Part shown: in pieces, positions 8,726-16,657 of the stretch
Layout of the letters: the number at the start of each line of letters is the position of its first letter
How positions within the stretch are numbered: the first letter of the stretch is position 1
NCBI GenBank assembly: GCA_030427505.1
Contig: JAUICH010000005.1
Coordinates: 62,001 to 126,000, forward strand
Source of the DNA: Verrucomicrobiia bacterium
GTDB lineage: Bacteria > Verrucomicrobiota > Verrucomicrobiia > Verrucomicrobiales > DEV007
Length of the DNA: 64,000 nucleotides
Direction: 5' to 3'
Made by a program: the position numbers and the translations under genes
Notes under the pieces: model-generated
Told to the model about the DNA's origin: nothing
Databases searched by the model: none
What the model saw: the letters and a program-made list of their open reading frames with translations, nothing else

Positions 8726-10128
8726 AGCTCGTATCCCTCCCGTCCGTCTTTCACTTCCCAGCCCAGGCTGGCCAAGGCATCGCGCGCGGCATCCGCCGCC
8801 GCCCAGTTTTTCTCCTGCTTGGCCTTCCAGCGTTCCTCGGCCAGGGCTTTGACCTCTTCCGGCGCTTCCGCCTGTTCGGGCAAGGCGGGCAGCTTCAGAC
8901 CCAGGGCTTCCAGGATGAGGTGAAAGCCTTTCAGCTCCCGCGCGGCGTCTTCGGGACTCAGCGAAGCCGGGTTCACTTCCTTCAGCGCGGAAAACATCTT
9001 ACCCAAGGCATCCGGGGTGTTGAGATCGTCCAGCAGCGCGTTAAAGGCTCCGCCGAACGAACCCTTGTCCTCCAGGCCCTTGAGCGACTCGTAATCCAGT
9101 CCGGTCACCTCTTCTCCCGCAGCCTGCCGGAGGGCGGCTTCGAACTTTACCAGGCGCTGTATCGCGCGCCCGGCATCGTCCAGAGACTGTAACGTAAAGT
9201 TTAGGGGCTGACGGTAGAGGCCGGAAATCAGGACATACCGCACTTCCTCCGCCGTATGCCCTTTTTCCTTCAATTGTTCCAGGGTGTAGAGATTCCCCAG
9301 GGACTTGCTCATCTTGTGCCCGTCCACCAGCAGGTGGGTGATGTGGAACCAGTGCAGGGCAAAGGGCTTGCCCGTGGCGGCCTCGCTCTGGGCGATCTCG
9401 TTCTCGTGGTGGGGGAAAATCAGGTCCACTCCCCCGGAGTGAAGGTCGAAGGTGTCCCCCAAGTATTCCCGGCACATCGCGGAACATTCCAGATGCCAGC
9501 CCGGCCGCCCCTGTCCCCAGGGACTGTCCCAGTAATTGTCCCCATCTTCTGGCTTACGGCCTTTCCACAGGGCAAAGTCCGCCAGGGCATCCTTTTCATA
9601 TTCGTCGGCGGAAACAGCGGTGGCCGCGGCGGACGAGGTCGTGATCTCCCGCTCGTCCAGGTGAGACAGGCGGCCGTACTGCGGGAAAGAACTGACCCGG
9701 TAGTACACCGAGCCGTCTTCGCTCCGGTAGGCGTGGCCTTTCTCCATCAACTCCTCAATCAGCGCGATCTGCTGCGGAATGTGCCCCACCGCGCTGGGTT
9801 CGTGATGCGGCGGCAGGAGGTTCAGGGCCTCGCAATCCTGATGAAACTTTAACGTCCAGAACTGGGTAAATTCCCCCAAAGTCTTCCCACCGGCCTGTGA
9901 ATCACGGATTGTCTTATCATCAACATCCGTTAGATTTCTAACATGGCAGGTAGGCTGCCCGGAGAGTTCTAACACTCTTCTAAACGTATCTTGAACGACA
10001 AAGGTTCGGAAGTTACCAATATGAGCCGGCCCATAAACCGTCGGTCCGCAGCAATAAAAGCGGTAAATTTCCCCGCTGGAGGGCCGAATTTCCTGTTTAT
10101 TGCGCGACTGGGTTTCGTAAAGCTGCAT
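8710..10128 (-). CDS. cysS: Cysteinyl-tRNA synthetase
   Basis: A 472-residue class I aminoacyl-tRNA synthetase that charges tRNA-Cys. The N-terminus MQLYETQSRNK is the conserved family start, so ATG 10128 is preferred over the upstream in-frame ATG at 10191. The HIGH-like motif is GPAHIGNFR, the zinc-site region includes FYCCGPTVY and CSAMCREYLG ... FPHHENEIAQ, and the KMSKS motif is intact (KMSKSLGN). A C-terminal helical anticodon-binding region follows. It overlaps hemB by 16 bases and forms a two-gene operon with it. Confidence 0.96.
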   Translation of the reverse strand: MQLYETQSRNKQEIRPSSGEIYRFYCCGPTVYGPAHIGNFRTFVVQDTFRRVLELSGQPTCHVRNLTDVDDKTIRDSQAGGKTLGEFTQFWTLKFHQDCEALNLLPPHHEPSAVGHIPQQIALIEELMEKGHAYRSEDGSVYYRVSSFPQYGRLSHLDEREITTSSAAATAVSADEYEKDALADFALWKGRKPEDGDNYWDSPWGQGRPGWHLECSAMCREYLGDTFDLHSGGVDLIFPHHENEIAQSEAATGKPFALHWFHITHLLVDGHKMSKSLGNLYTLEQLKEKGHTAEEVRYVLISGLYRQPLNFTLQSLDDAGRAIQRLVKFEAALRQAAGEEVTGLDYESLKGLEDKGSFGGAFNALLDDLNTPDALGKMFSALKEVNPASLSPEDAARELKGFHLILEALGLKLPALPEQAEAPEEVKALAEERWKAKQEKNWAAADAARDALASLGWEVKDGREGYELCHKD

Positions 10129-10191
10129 TTGCTTGAGACGGCATTGATCTAGCTTACCTCTATTCATTTCAAGTGCGGTCTTTACAAACAT

Positions 10192-10340
10192 TGTTTTTGG
10201 TAATTATAATATTACCAAAATATTATGGATCATAAATTTTTCTCGAATTAGATTTTCAAATTTGCTATATTTTTTACTTTCAAAGCCGATCCAGCTATTA
10301 CACAAAAGTTAAATTGTAATCTGCCCGACCCACTTAATCG
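10192..10340. promoter_or_regulatory. AT-rich divergent promoter region between cysS and the FHA gene
   Basis: This stretch is much richer in A and T than its surroundings. A TATAAT on the plus strand (10205-10210) and an overlapping TATAAT on the minus strand (10203-10208) are plausible -10 elements for the two divergent transcripts. No convincing TTGACA partner is seen at the right distance for either. Confidence 0.4.
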
Positions 10341-10385
10341 ATGATAGCAGCTTCCACCTCACGGCGTTCCAGAAATTCTACGCTC

Positions 10386-13300
10386 ATGCTGTCGATCAAA
10401 ATCGGCAATGAGCCCACTGCCGTCTTCCCGATTGATGCTGGCACCGTCACCGTAGGCCGGCGGAAGGACAATCACATCGTACTGAAAGACCGGTTCATCT
10501 CTTCTTACCACGCCGAATTCCGCCGCCTGTCGGACGGCACCTATGAGATCGTCGACCGTGAATCCTTCAACGGCACCTTCGTCAACGGAGAGCGCGTGAC
10601 CCGCGCGAAAGTAAAAGCGGGCGACAACCTGAAGATCGGCACCATTCCGGCCCGCCTGATCTTGGAAGAGGGAGTGGTGGAAGATGCCCCGAGCGTCAGG
10701 GCGCCGCTCCAACTCCGCCCCCCGGTAGACTTTCACGAAGGGAACTCCCCCGATCTGAAGTTCCGGTCCTCCTCCCCCGCTCCGGAACTGCCGCTTTCTT
10801 CGGGCAATATCGAGTCCCGGATGGGGAACTTGCAGGCCCCGCCCTCTCAGAACTCCCTGGTCAGGATCAACAATCTGGAGCCGCCCAGAACCTCCGCCCC
10901 ACCTCGGCACGAAGACTTCGAAGCCAGGTCCGCCGCGCCGCAGGATTTCATGAGAAGAGATCCGTCCGATCAGAATTTCATCAATCACGAGCCGCCGAAG
11001 ATGCCACTTCTTCCTCTCGAAAGAGGCAACGAACTTTCTCACGGGGTCAGCCACCGGGAGGGCGGCGACCGCCTTCACCAGTTGGAGTCCGAGCTGGCCA
11101 ACGCCAAGGCCGAACTGGCCAAGGCTCGGCACCAGGATCCGTATTCCGATCGCGAATCGCATTCCCAGGCGCCGGATGCGTACCAGAACCGGGAAAGCCG
11201 CGAATCCGAACCGCTGCGGAGAGAACAGCGGGAGTTTGACGAGAGAACCCGCTCCGCCGAAGAGGAGTTGGCCGAGCTCCGGCGGAAACATGCTTCCTCT
11301 CAAGCGGGACGGGACAGAGTCCAGGGGCAAAGCTTCGAACCCGAAAAACCGCGGGGTCACTACGAACTCCATAGCCAGCTACACGGCGGCTCCGGTTCCA
11401 GCCTGGATGGACGGGACCCCGAGTTGCGCCAGGAACTCGAACGTCAAGGCCAAACCCAGCGCAATCTTGAGAACGAGAAGTACGCGCTCAACGAAGCCCT
11501 CACCAAGGCTCGCGAAGACGCGGATCGCCTGAGACAGGAAAAGTCCGCGCTGGAGGCCAGAACCTCCGAAATGCGGCACGACATCGAAAACCTGCACCAC
11601 CTGCGGGCAGAGTTGGAGCGGGCCCGGCAGGAAATCGCGAACAAGAACGCGGCCATCTCCGAACGGGACGCCCACATCGCCCAACTGGCGACGGACACCG
11701 AGTCCAGGCGCTACGAAGTCACCAACCTGGGACAGGAAGTCGCCACCCAGACCCAGATCATTTCAGGCAAGGAAGCGGAGTTGAATCAAACCCGGCGGCT
11801 GCTTCAAACCCGGGAAGAGGAACTGCAGAAACTCCGGGAAGAGATTGCCGGATTGTATCGCGACTTCGACAAGCTGCGCGGCGAACACGAGCAGGCCAGT
11901 TCCGCCGCGTCCGCGCAGTCCAGCCGGATCGCCAGCCTCGAACAGCAGTTGGAGGAACGGGCCAAGGCGTTCAAAGAGATCAGTCATCGCGCCAACCAGG
12001 ACAAGGAAGCCCTCGCGATCCGGGAGCACAAGATCGACTCCCTCACCGCCACCATCGAACGGCTCGAAGGCACCATCGCGGAGCGGGACAATCAGCTCCA
12101 CGCCGCGGCGGAAGAGCAGCGGAGCACTGAAGGCGATCTGGTCCAGTCCAACGAACAGATCGTGGCGCTCAATACCCGCATCTCGGAACTGGAAGAGGAA
12201 AAGAAAGGCCTGGAGTCAGATCTGGTCCAAACCAAGCAGGACGCGGACGACACCGTGGCCAAAGTCCAGACCACCTATGGCGACCTGAACCTCCTCACCG
12301 AAACGCTGACCGCCAAGCGGATGGAGGAAGAGAAGCTTTCCAAAGTCCTCGCCGACAAGGAAGCCACCATCCGCAGCCGCGAACTTCAGTTCGAAGAAGG
12401 CTGCAAGCGCCAGGAAGAACACTTTGCCAAACTCAAGGCCCAACACGAGGAAGCCTGCAAACAGCAGGACGCCGCGTTTGCCACCCGCAAAGCCCGCCAC
12501 GAGGAGGCCGTCCGCCAGCAGGAGGCCGAGTTCGAAACCCTGAAGGCTCAGCACCTGGAAGCCTGCCAGCAGCAGGAAGAGCACTTCGCCAACCTTCAGG
12601 AACAACACGAAGAAGCCTGGCGGCGGCAGGAAGAAAAATTCGCCAGCCTGGTGGCGCAGCACGCGGAAGTCATCGAGCAGCAGGATGCCGAACTCGCCGC
12701 CATGAAGGTGGAGTACGAGCACGCCCGGGAAGAACAAGAAGCCGAACTCGCCCATCGCAGAGCCCAGATTGAGGAAGAGCACCGCGAATACGAGGCACAG
12801 CTTTCCCAGGAAAAAGCCCGGATCGAAGAAAACTACCGCAATCACCTGGCGGACTTCGCCGCCCGGACCGCCCAGCTGGAAGAAGAACGCAAACAGCAGG
12901 AAGCGGAACTGGCCACCCTGAAATACCAGCACGAAGAAGCCTGCAAACAGCAGGAGGCTGACTTCGCCGCCCTGACCACGCGCCACGAAGACGCCTGCCG
13001 CCAGCAGGAAGCGGATTTCAAAGCCCTCACGGCACGGCGGGAAGCGGAACACGAGGAGGCTTGCCGCGAGCTCGAGTTCCAGTTCAACGAATTCAAGGCC
13101 CAGCTGGACCATTCGCGCAAACAGCTCGAAACCAAGTTCGCCGCCGACACCGAGCGGAGGGACAAGGAATGCCGGCAGCACGAAGCCGCCATCACGGCTC
13201 TCAAGACCGAGCAGGAACACGCCCGTCAGGTGCTTCAGGATCTGCAGGACGCCGCCGAGGAAAATCGCCGTCTCTCCGCGGAACTGGAACGCGAAGGCCA

Positions 13301-14456
13301 GACCCGCCACGCCTCCATCGAACAGCAGGTGAAGGCGGAACAGGAGAACCTGCACAAGATCGCATCCGGTCTCGCCGCGTCCGAAAGACAGCGCGCCGAC
13401 GTGGAAGAGTCGATCAAGGGTCTGGGCCGCCAGAAAGACAACCTCGAAACCCAGCTCGAAGTGCTGGGCGGGAAACTCGCCAAACTGAACGCGGAGATCG
13501 AGGCCAAGTCCGAGCTGCGCGAAGAACTGAACCGGGTCGAAAAACGCGCCCGCGAACTCGAAAAGCGGGAAGAGAAACTCTCCACCCGCGAGATGCGCGT
13601 CAAAGAACGGAAGGAAATCGAGCAGGCCGCCGAACAGCGCATCCGCGAGATCGAAAAAGCCGTTCGCGAGCGGGAGAAAGTCATGGCGCAATTCCAGACC
13701 GAAGCCGACGAGCGCATTAAAGAGGCCGACCGCGCCCTTCAAAAACGCCTGCTGGAACTGAAGATGGCGGAAGACCGCATCCACATGGCCGAACAAATGG
13801 ATTCCGAGATTGCGTCCAAGCAGAAGCGTCTCGACGAGATGAACGAAAAGCTGAACGACTACAGCGACTCCATCCAGCAGTTGCAAGGCGAGAGAAAGAC
13901 CCTGGAAGCCAACGTCAAGAAGTTCCAGTCCGGCGTGAATGCCGGCCCTGCCCCGCTGGCCAAAGCCGCTTCCAGAACCGTCGTTCCGGAAGACGTGGCC
14001 GCCGCCGAAAATCGCCTCAAAGAGATCCAGCAAAAAATCGAAGAGTGCGAGGACTACCAGCGCATTCTGCGGGAAGCCCTACGGCCGGACCAAGGCACGG
14101 TGCAGGTGCTCAGCCACCAGATCATCAAAAAGCTCGATCAACTGGAAGACCTCATCTACCGTTACAAAAAGAACAACCGGGGCGACGTCGTCACTCAGCT
14201 GGTTTCCCTGCGGGACAGCTTCCAGGACATCCTCAGCGATCATTCGGTCAAAGCTTTCACCTTTGCCCCGGGCACGGAACTCGACAAGAAGCGCCGCGAT
14301 CGCGTCGAGATCGTCGATACCCAATCCGTCTCGAAGAATGGAGATTCTTCGCCCCACATCATCGAAACGCTCCGGCCTGGCTACGTGGTGTGCGAGAACG
14401 GTAACGGAAGCGAAAAGGTTATCCGTAAGGCAGAGGTCATCGCAGCCAATACCTGA
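10386..14456 (+). CDS. FHA domain, long coiled coil and GrpE-like domain protein
   Basis: Start ATG 10386 is preferred because the FHA fold begins at once (MLSIKIG); the frame is open from an ATG at 10341. From the preferred start the protein has 1356 residues. Residues 1-90 are an FHA phosphothreonine-binding domain: G24-R25, DNHIVL, S39-S40-Y-H42, and N62-G63-T64. Residues about 95-240 are low-complexity and Pro-rich. About 240-1200 is almost uninterrupted coiled coil rich in Glu, Gln, Ala and Arg, including an 18-residue tandem repeat at 667-940. Residues about 1210-1356 resemble GrpE: a helical pair, then a beta-rich end (FTFAPGTELD, IIETLRPGYVV, VIRKAEVIAA). GrpE exchanges nucleotides on Hsp70. 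The next gene is an Hsp70, so the tail may act on it. There is no signal peptide. Confidence 0.78.
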   Translation: MLSIKIGNEPTAVFPIDAGTVTVGRRKDNHIVLKDRFISSYHAEFRRLSDGTYEIVDRESFNGTFVNGERVTRAKVKAGDNLKIGTIPARLILEEGVVEDAPSVRAPLQLRPPVDFHEGNSPDLKFRSSSPAPELPLSSGNIESRMGNLQAPPSQNSLVRINNLEPPRTSAPPRHEDFEARSAAPQDFMRRDPSDQNFINHEPPKMPLLPLERGNELSHGVSHREGGDRLHQLESELANAKAELAKARHQDPYSDRESHSQAPDAYQNRESRESEPLRREQREFDERTRSAEEELAELRRKHASSQAGRDRVQGQSFEPEKPRGHYELHSQLHGGSGSSLDGRDPELRQELERQGQTQRNLENEKYALNEALTKAREDADRLRQEKSALEARTSEMRHDIENLHHLRAELERARQEIANKNAAISERDAHIAQLATDTESRRYEVTNLGQEVATQTQIISGKEAELNQTRRLLQTREEELQKLREEIAGLYRDFDKLRGEHEQASSAASAQSSRIASLEQQLEERAKAFKEISHRANQDKEALAIREHKIDSLTATIERLEGTIAERDNQLHAAAEEQRSTEGDLVQSNEQIVALNTRISELEEEKKGLESDLVQTKQDADDTVAKVQTTYGDLNLLTETLTAKRMEEEKLSKVLADKEATIRSRELQFEEGCKRQEEHFAKLKAQHEEACKQQDAAFATRKARHEEAVRQQEAEFETLKAQHLEACQQQEEHFANLQEQHEEAWRRQEEKFASLVAQHAEVIEQQDAELAAMKVEYEHAREEQEAELAHRRAQIEEEHREYEAQLSQEKARIEENYRNHLADFAARTAQLEEERKQQEAELATLKYQHEEACKQQEADFAALTTRHEDACRQQEADFKALTARREAEHEEACRELEFQFNEFKAQLDHSRKQLETKFAADTERRDKECRQHEAAITALKTEQEHARQVLQDLQDAAEENRRLSAELEREGQTRHASIEQQVKAEQENLHKIASGLAASERQRADVEESIKGLGRQKDNLETQLEVLGGKLAKLNAEIEAKSELREELNRVEKRARELEKREEKLSTREMRVKERKEIEQAAEQRIREIEKAVREREKVMAQFQTEADERIKEADRALQKRLLELKMAEDRIHMAEQMDSEIASKQKRLDEMNEKLNDYSDSIQQLQGERKTLEANVKKFQSGVNAGPAPLAKAASRTVVPEDVAAAENRLKEIQQKIEECEDYQRILREALRPDQGTVQVLSHQIIKKLDQLEDLIYRYKKNNRGDVVTQLVSLRDSFQDILSDHSVKAFTFAPGTELDKKRRDRVEIVDTQSVSKNGDSSPHIIETLRPGYVVCENGNGSEKVIRKAEVIAANT
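12384..13205 (+). repeat. 15 tandem repeats encoding an 18-residue coiled-coil unit
   Basis: Inside the FHA protein gene there are twelve consecutive 54-base units (12384-13031), one 66-base unit (13032-13097) and two more 54-base units. Translated, the units follow the pattern A-Q-H-E-E-A-C-K-Q-Q-E-A-D-F-A-A-L-K. The most alike are those starting at 12438, 12492, 12924 and 12978. Eighteen residues equal five turns of an undistorted alpha helix (3.6 x 5), so each unit presents the same face. Confidence 0.85.
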
Positions 14457-14598
14457 CCGCCAGTTTTCCATTGTTCTCTTGAGAAAGCCGGAATTCCGTC
14501 ACTTTCGTAAGATTTCGGACAAATGACCCTTTAGGTTTTTTGAAAATCGGTTATTACAAGACTCGTCCTTGGCCCCTCTCAGTAGTCCCTGAATTAAT

Positions 14599-16086
14599 AT
14601 GGCGAAATACGTTGGCATTGACTTAGGAACCAGTACCTCGGGACTGGCCTATGTGCGTCCTGACGGTAATCCTGAGATCGTCCCCAACGCGGACGGCGAA
14701 CGTCTGACCCCCTCGGTCGTTTACTTCGACCAGTACGAAGGCATCAAGGTGGTGGGCTCCTCCGCGCGGGACGGAGGCGATCCGGACCGCACGGTTCACA
14801 ACATCAAGCGGCACATGGACGATCCGTCCTTCACGATCGAGATCGACGAACAGAAATGGACGCCGACGGAGATCTCCGCGATGATCCTTTCGAAGCTCAA
14901 GCGGGACTGTTCTCAGATCATCGGCGATATCAAAGAGATCGTGGTGACCGTTCCAGCCAACTTCAATGAGCTGGCGCGGAAAGCGACCGTGACGGCAGCC
15001 AAACTTGCCGGGCTCGGCGTTTCGCGCCTGGTGAACGAACCCACCGCTGCCGCCCTTTACTACGCCCAGTCCCGGAACATCGACGGCCGCGTCCTCGTTT
15101 ACGACCTGGGTGGAGGCACCTTGGACATCACGGTTCTGGAAATCGACGGCGACAATATCGACATCTTGCTTTCAGAGGGGGCCCGGCACCTCGGCGGCGC
15201 GAACTTCGACGAAATCCTGCTCGAAATCCTGGCCGACGAATATCGCAAGCAGAATGGCGCCGAGCTCTTCATCGATGAACGCCAGCGCCGCCGGGCGCTG
15301 ATGTTGGGAGAAGACGCCAAGAAGATGCTTTCCAAGCTCTACCGCATTACCGAGACGGTGGGCAATGACTCCGACGGCACCGCCCGGATCGAACTGAGCC
15401 GGGAAAACTTCGAAGCCGCCGTTTCCCGCCTTATCACCCGGACGATCATGCTGGTGGAACAGGCGCTGGATTCTCTGGATTTGAAGCCCTCCGACATCGA
15501 CCACGTCGTGCTGGTGGGTGGCAGCACGAGGATTCCCAAAGTTCAGCAGACCTTGGAGAAGTTCTTCGGGTTTTCCCCCATTTCCTGCGGAAACGTGGAC
15601 GAATGCGTGGCCCTCGGCGCGGCCCTTTTTGCCCAAAAAGCCCGCAAAGTATCGGAAGTCTGCAACATCAGCTACGGCACCCTGGCCTACATCGAAGATG
15701 CCCGGACCGGTACCGGTAGCATTCAAAATTCCATCGTCATTCCCAAGAACACCCCCATCCCGTGTTCCATGTCTCAGACCTACATCACGTCTGAGGACAA
15801 TGAAGAACTCATCGAGGTGGAGATCACTCAGGGAGAGGACAGCGATCCCCGCTACGTGGACATCATTGGAAAGATCGGGCTGGAGGTGCCTCCAGGCCGC
15901 CCGGCGGGTTGCGAGGTCACCGTGACTTACAGCTATGATGAGAACCAACGGGTTCACGCCCAGATTCTCGACGAACAGTCCGGACTTTCAAAAGACGTCT
16001 CCATCGAGTATAAAGGAGAGGGTGTTTTGTCGGACGAAGACATCGAGCGAAAGACTGCCTATCTGAAACAGATCAAGATCGCCTAA
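14599..16086 (+). CDS. Hsp70-family ATPase without helical lid
   Basis: A 495-residue Hsp70/DnaK homologue, about 140 residues shorter than DnaK. The nucleotide-binding domain (1 to about 360) has the phosphate-1 loop IDLGTSTSG (7-15), K70 in NIKRHM, VNEPTAAAL, and the phosphate-2 loop VYDLGGGTLD (167-176). VLVGGSTRIP near 310 is the adenosine motif. DnaK's T199 equivalent is Arg in ARHLGG. The conserved LLLD interdomain linker is absent; VCNISYGTLAYIE takes its place. Residues about 365-480 look like a reduced beta substrate domain, and no C-terminal helical lid follows. It lies 142 bases after the FHA/GrpE-like gene on the same strand. This suggests a dedicated chaperone or scaffold pair, not the general DnaK. 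Confidence 0.88.
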   Translation: MAKYVGIDLGTSTSGLAYVRPDGNPEIVPNADGERLTPSVVYFDQYEGIKVVGSSARDGGDPDRTVHNIKRHMDDPSFTIEIDEQKWTPTEISAMILSKLKRDCSQIIGDIKEIVVTVPANFNELARKATVTAAKLAGLGVSRLVNEPTAAALYYAQSRNIDGRVLVYDLGGGTLDITVLEIDGDNIDILLSEGARHLGGANFDEILLEILADEYRKQNGAELFIDERQRRRALMLGEDAKKMLSKLYRITETVGNDSDGTARIELSRENFEAAVSRLITRTIMLVEQALDSLDLKPSDIDHVVLVGGSTRIPKVQQTLEKFFGFSPISCGNVDECVALGAALFAQKARKVSEVCNISYGTLAYIEDARTGTGSIQNSIVIPKNTPIPCSMSQTYITSEDNEELIEVEITQGEDSDPRYVDIIGKIGLEVPPGRPAGCEVTVTYSYDENQRVHAQILDEQSGLSKDVSIEYKGEGVLSDEDIERKTAYLKQIKIA

Positions 16087-16128
16087 GCGCGCCTTTCATC
16101 GCGGCCGCCGCAAAGAAACGAGACAGCC

Positions 16129-16629
16129 ATGACGATCCGAAATCTCTGGAACAAGTTCCTCGGAAACGAGAAAGAAGAAGAGCCCGAATATCCCCCGGCT
16201 CCCGATTTGCTGGCGGAAGACTATCCGCCCATCGCTGAGCCTCCCCACACGGCTTCCCCTTTTCACCCTGAACCGGAGCCTTCCGGGGAGGAACCGGCCA
16301 TGGAACCCTCCTACGCTTATGAGGAGCCCGCCGCCACGCCCTTTACCCATCCGGAGCCGGAAGTGATTCCAGAGCCAGAGGCTCCCCAGCCCGTGGCCCG
16401 GCAACCCATTGACTTTTCTCAGCCTCTGACGGCATCTCCCGAAGAGCTCTGCGGCATCGACCCGGCCGCCATGAACCGGGACGAGATCCGGGCGCAGTTG
16501 GCCCTGCTCTACCGGCGCCACAATCACGCCGCCGGCAGCCTGAACAAAGAGCTTCGGGACGAGGCGGAAATGATGCTCGACGCCATCGTCATTTGCCGCG
16601 AGCGCTACGTCACGGCTGAGCTGAAGTAA
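16129..16629 (+). CDS. Acidic Pro/Glu-rich protein of the FHA-Hsp70 locus
   Basis: A 166-residue protein of unknown function, 42 bases downstream of the Hsp70 gene. Residues 1-20 form a short amphipathic helix (NLWNKFLGNEKEEE). Residues 20-100 are a disordered Pro/Glu linker. Residues about 103-166 (from SPEELCGIDPAAM to VICRERYVTAELK) look like a small helical domain. There is no signal peptide and no HPD motif, so it is not a J-protein. Position suggests a client adaptor or partner of the Hsp70, but no family was recognised. Confidence 0.65.
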   Translation: MTIRNLWNKFLGNEKEEEPEYPPAPDLLAEDYPPIAEPPHTASPFHPEPEPSGEEPAMEPSYAYEEPAATPFTHPEPEVIPEPEAPQPVARQPIDFSQPLTASPEELCGIDPAAMNRDEIRAQLALLYRRHNHAAGSLNKELRDEAEMMLDAIVICRERYVTAELK

Positions 16630-16632
16630 GCA

Positions 16633-16652
16633 TGGCTCTCTCTCCAGAGCCA
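16633..16652. terminator. Small hairpin between convergent genes
   Basis: A perfect 7-bp inverted repeat (TGGCTCT, loop CTCTCC, AGAGCCA) sits just after the stop of the acidic protein gene and before the end of the convergent CRTAC1-like gene. There is no T-run, so it is a weak terminator candidate. Confidence 0.35.
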
Positions 16653-16657
16653 GTAGG

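Noticed and set aside
10341-10385. FHA protein start at ATG 10341
   Set aside because: The extra 15 residues are Ser/Arg-rich and precede the first FHA strand with no gain. Kept only as an alternative.
12216-14033. 605-codon minus-strand frame opposite the coiled-coil region
   Set aside because: It is the antisense of a repetitive Glu/Gln-rich coding stretch and yields Phe/Leu-rich low-complexity sequence without a coherent fold.
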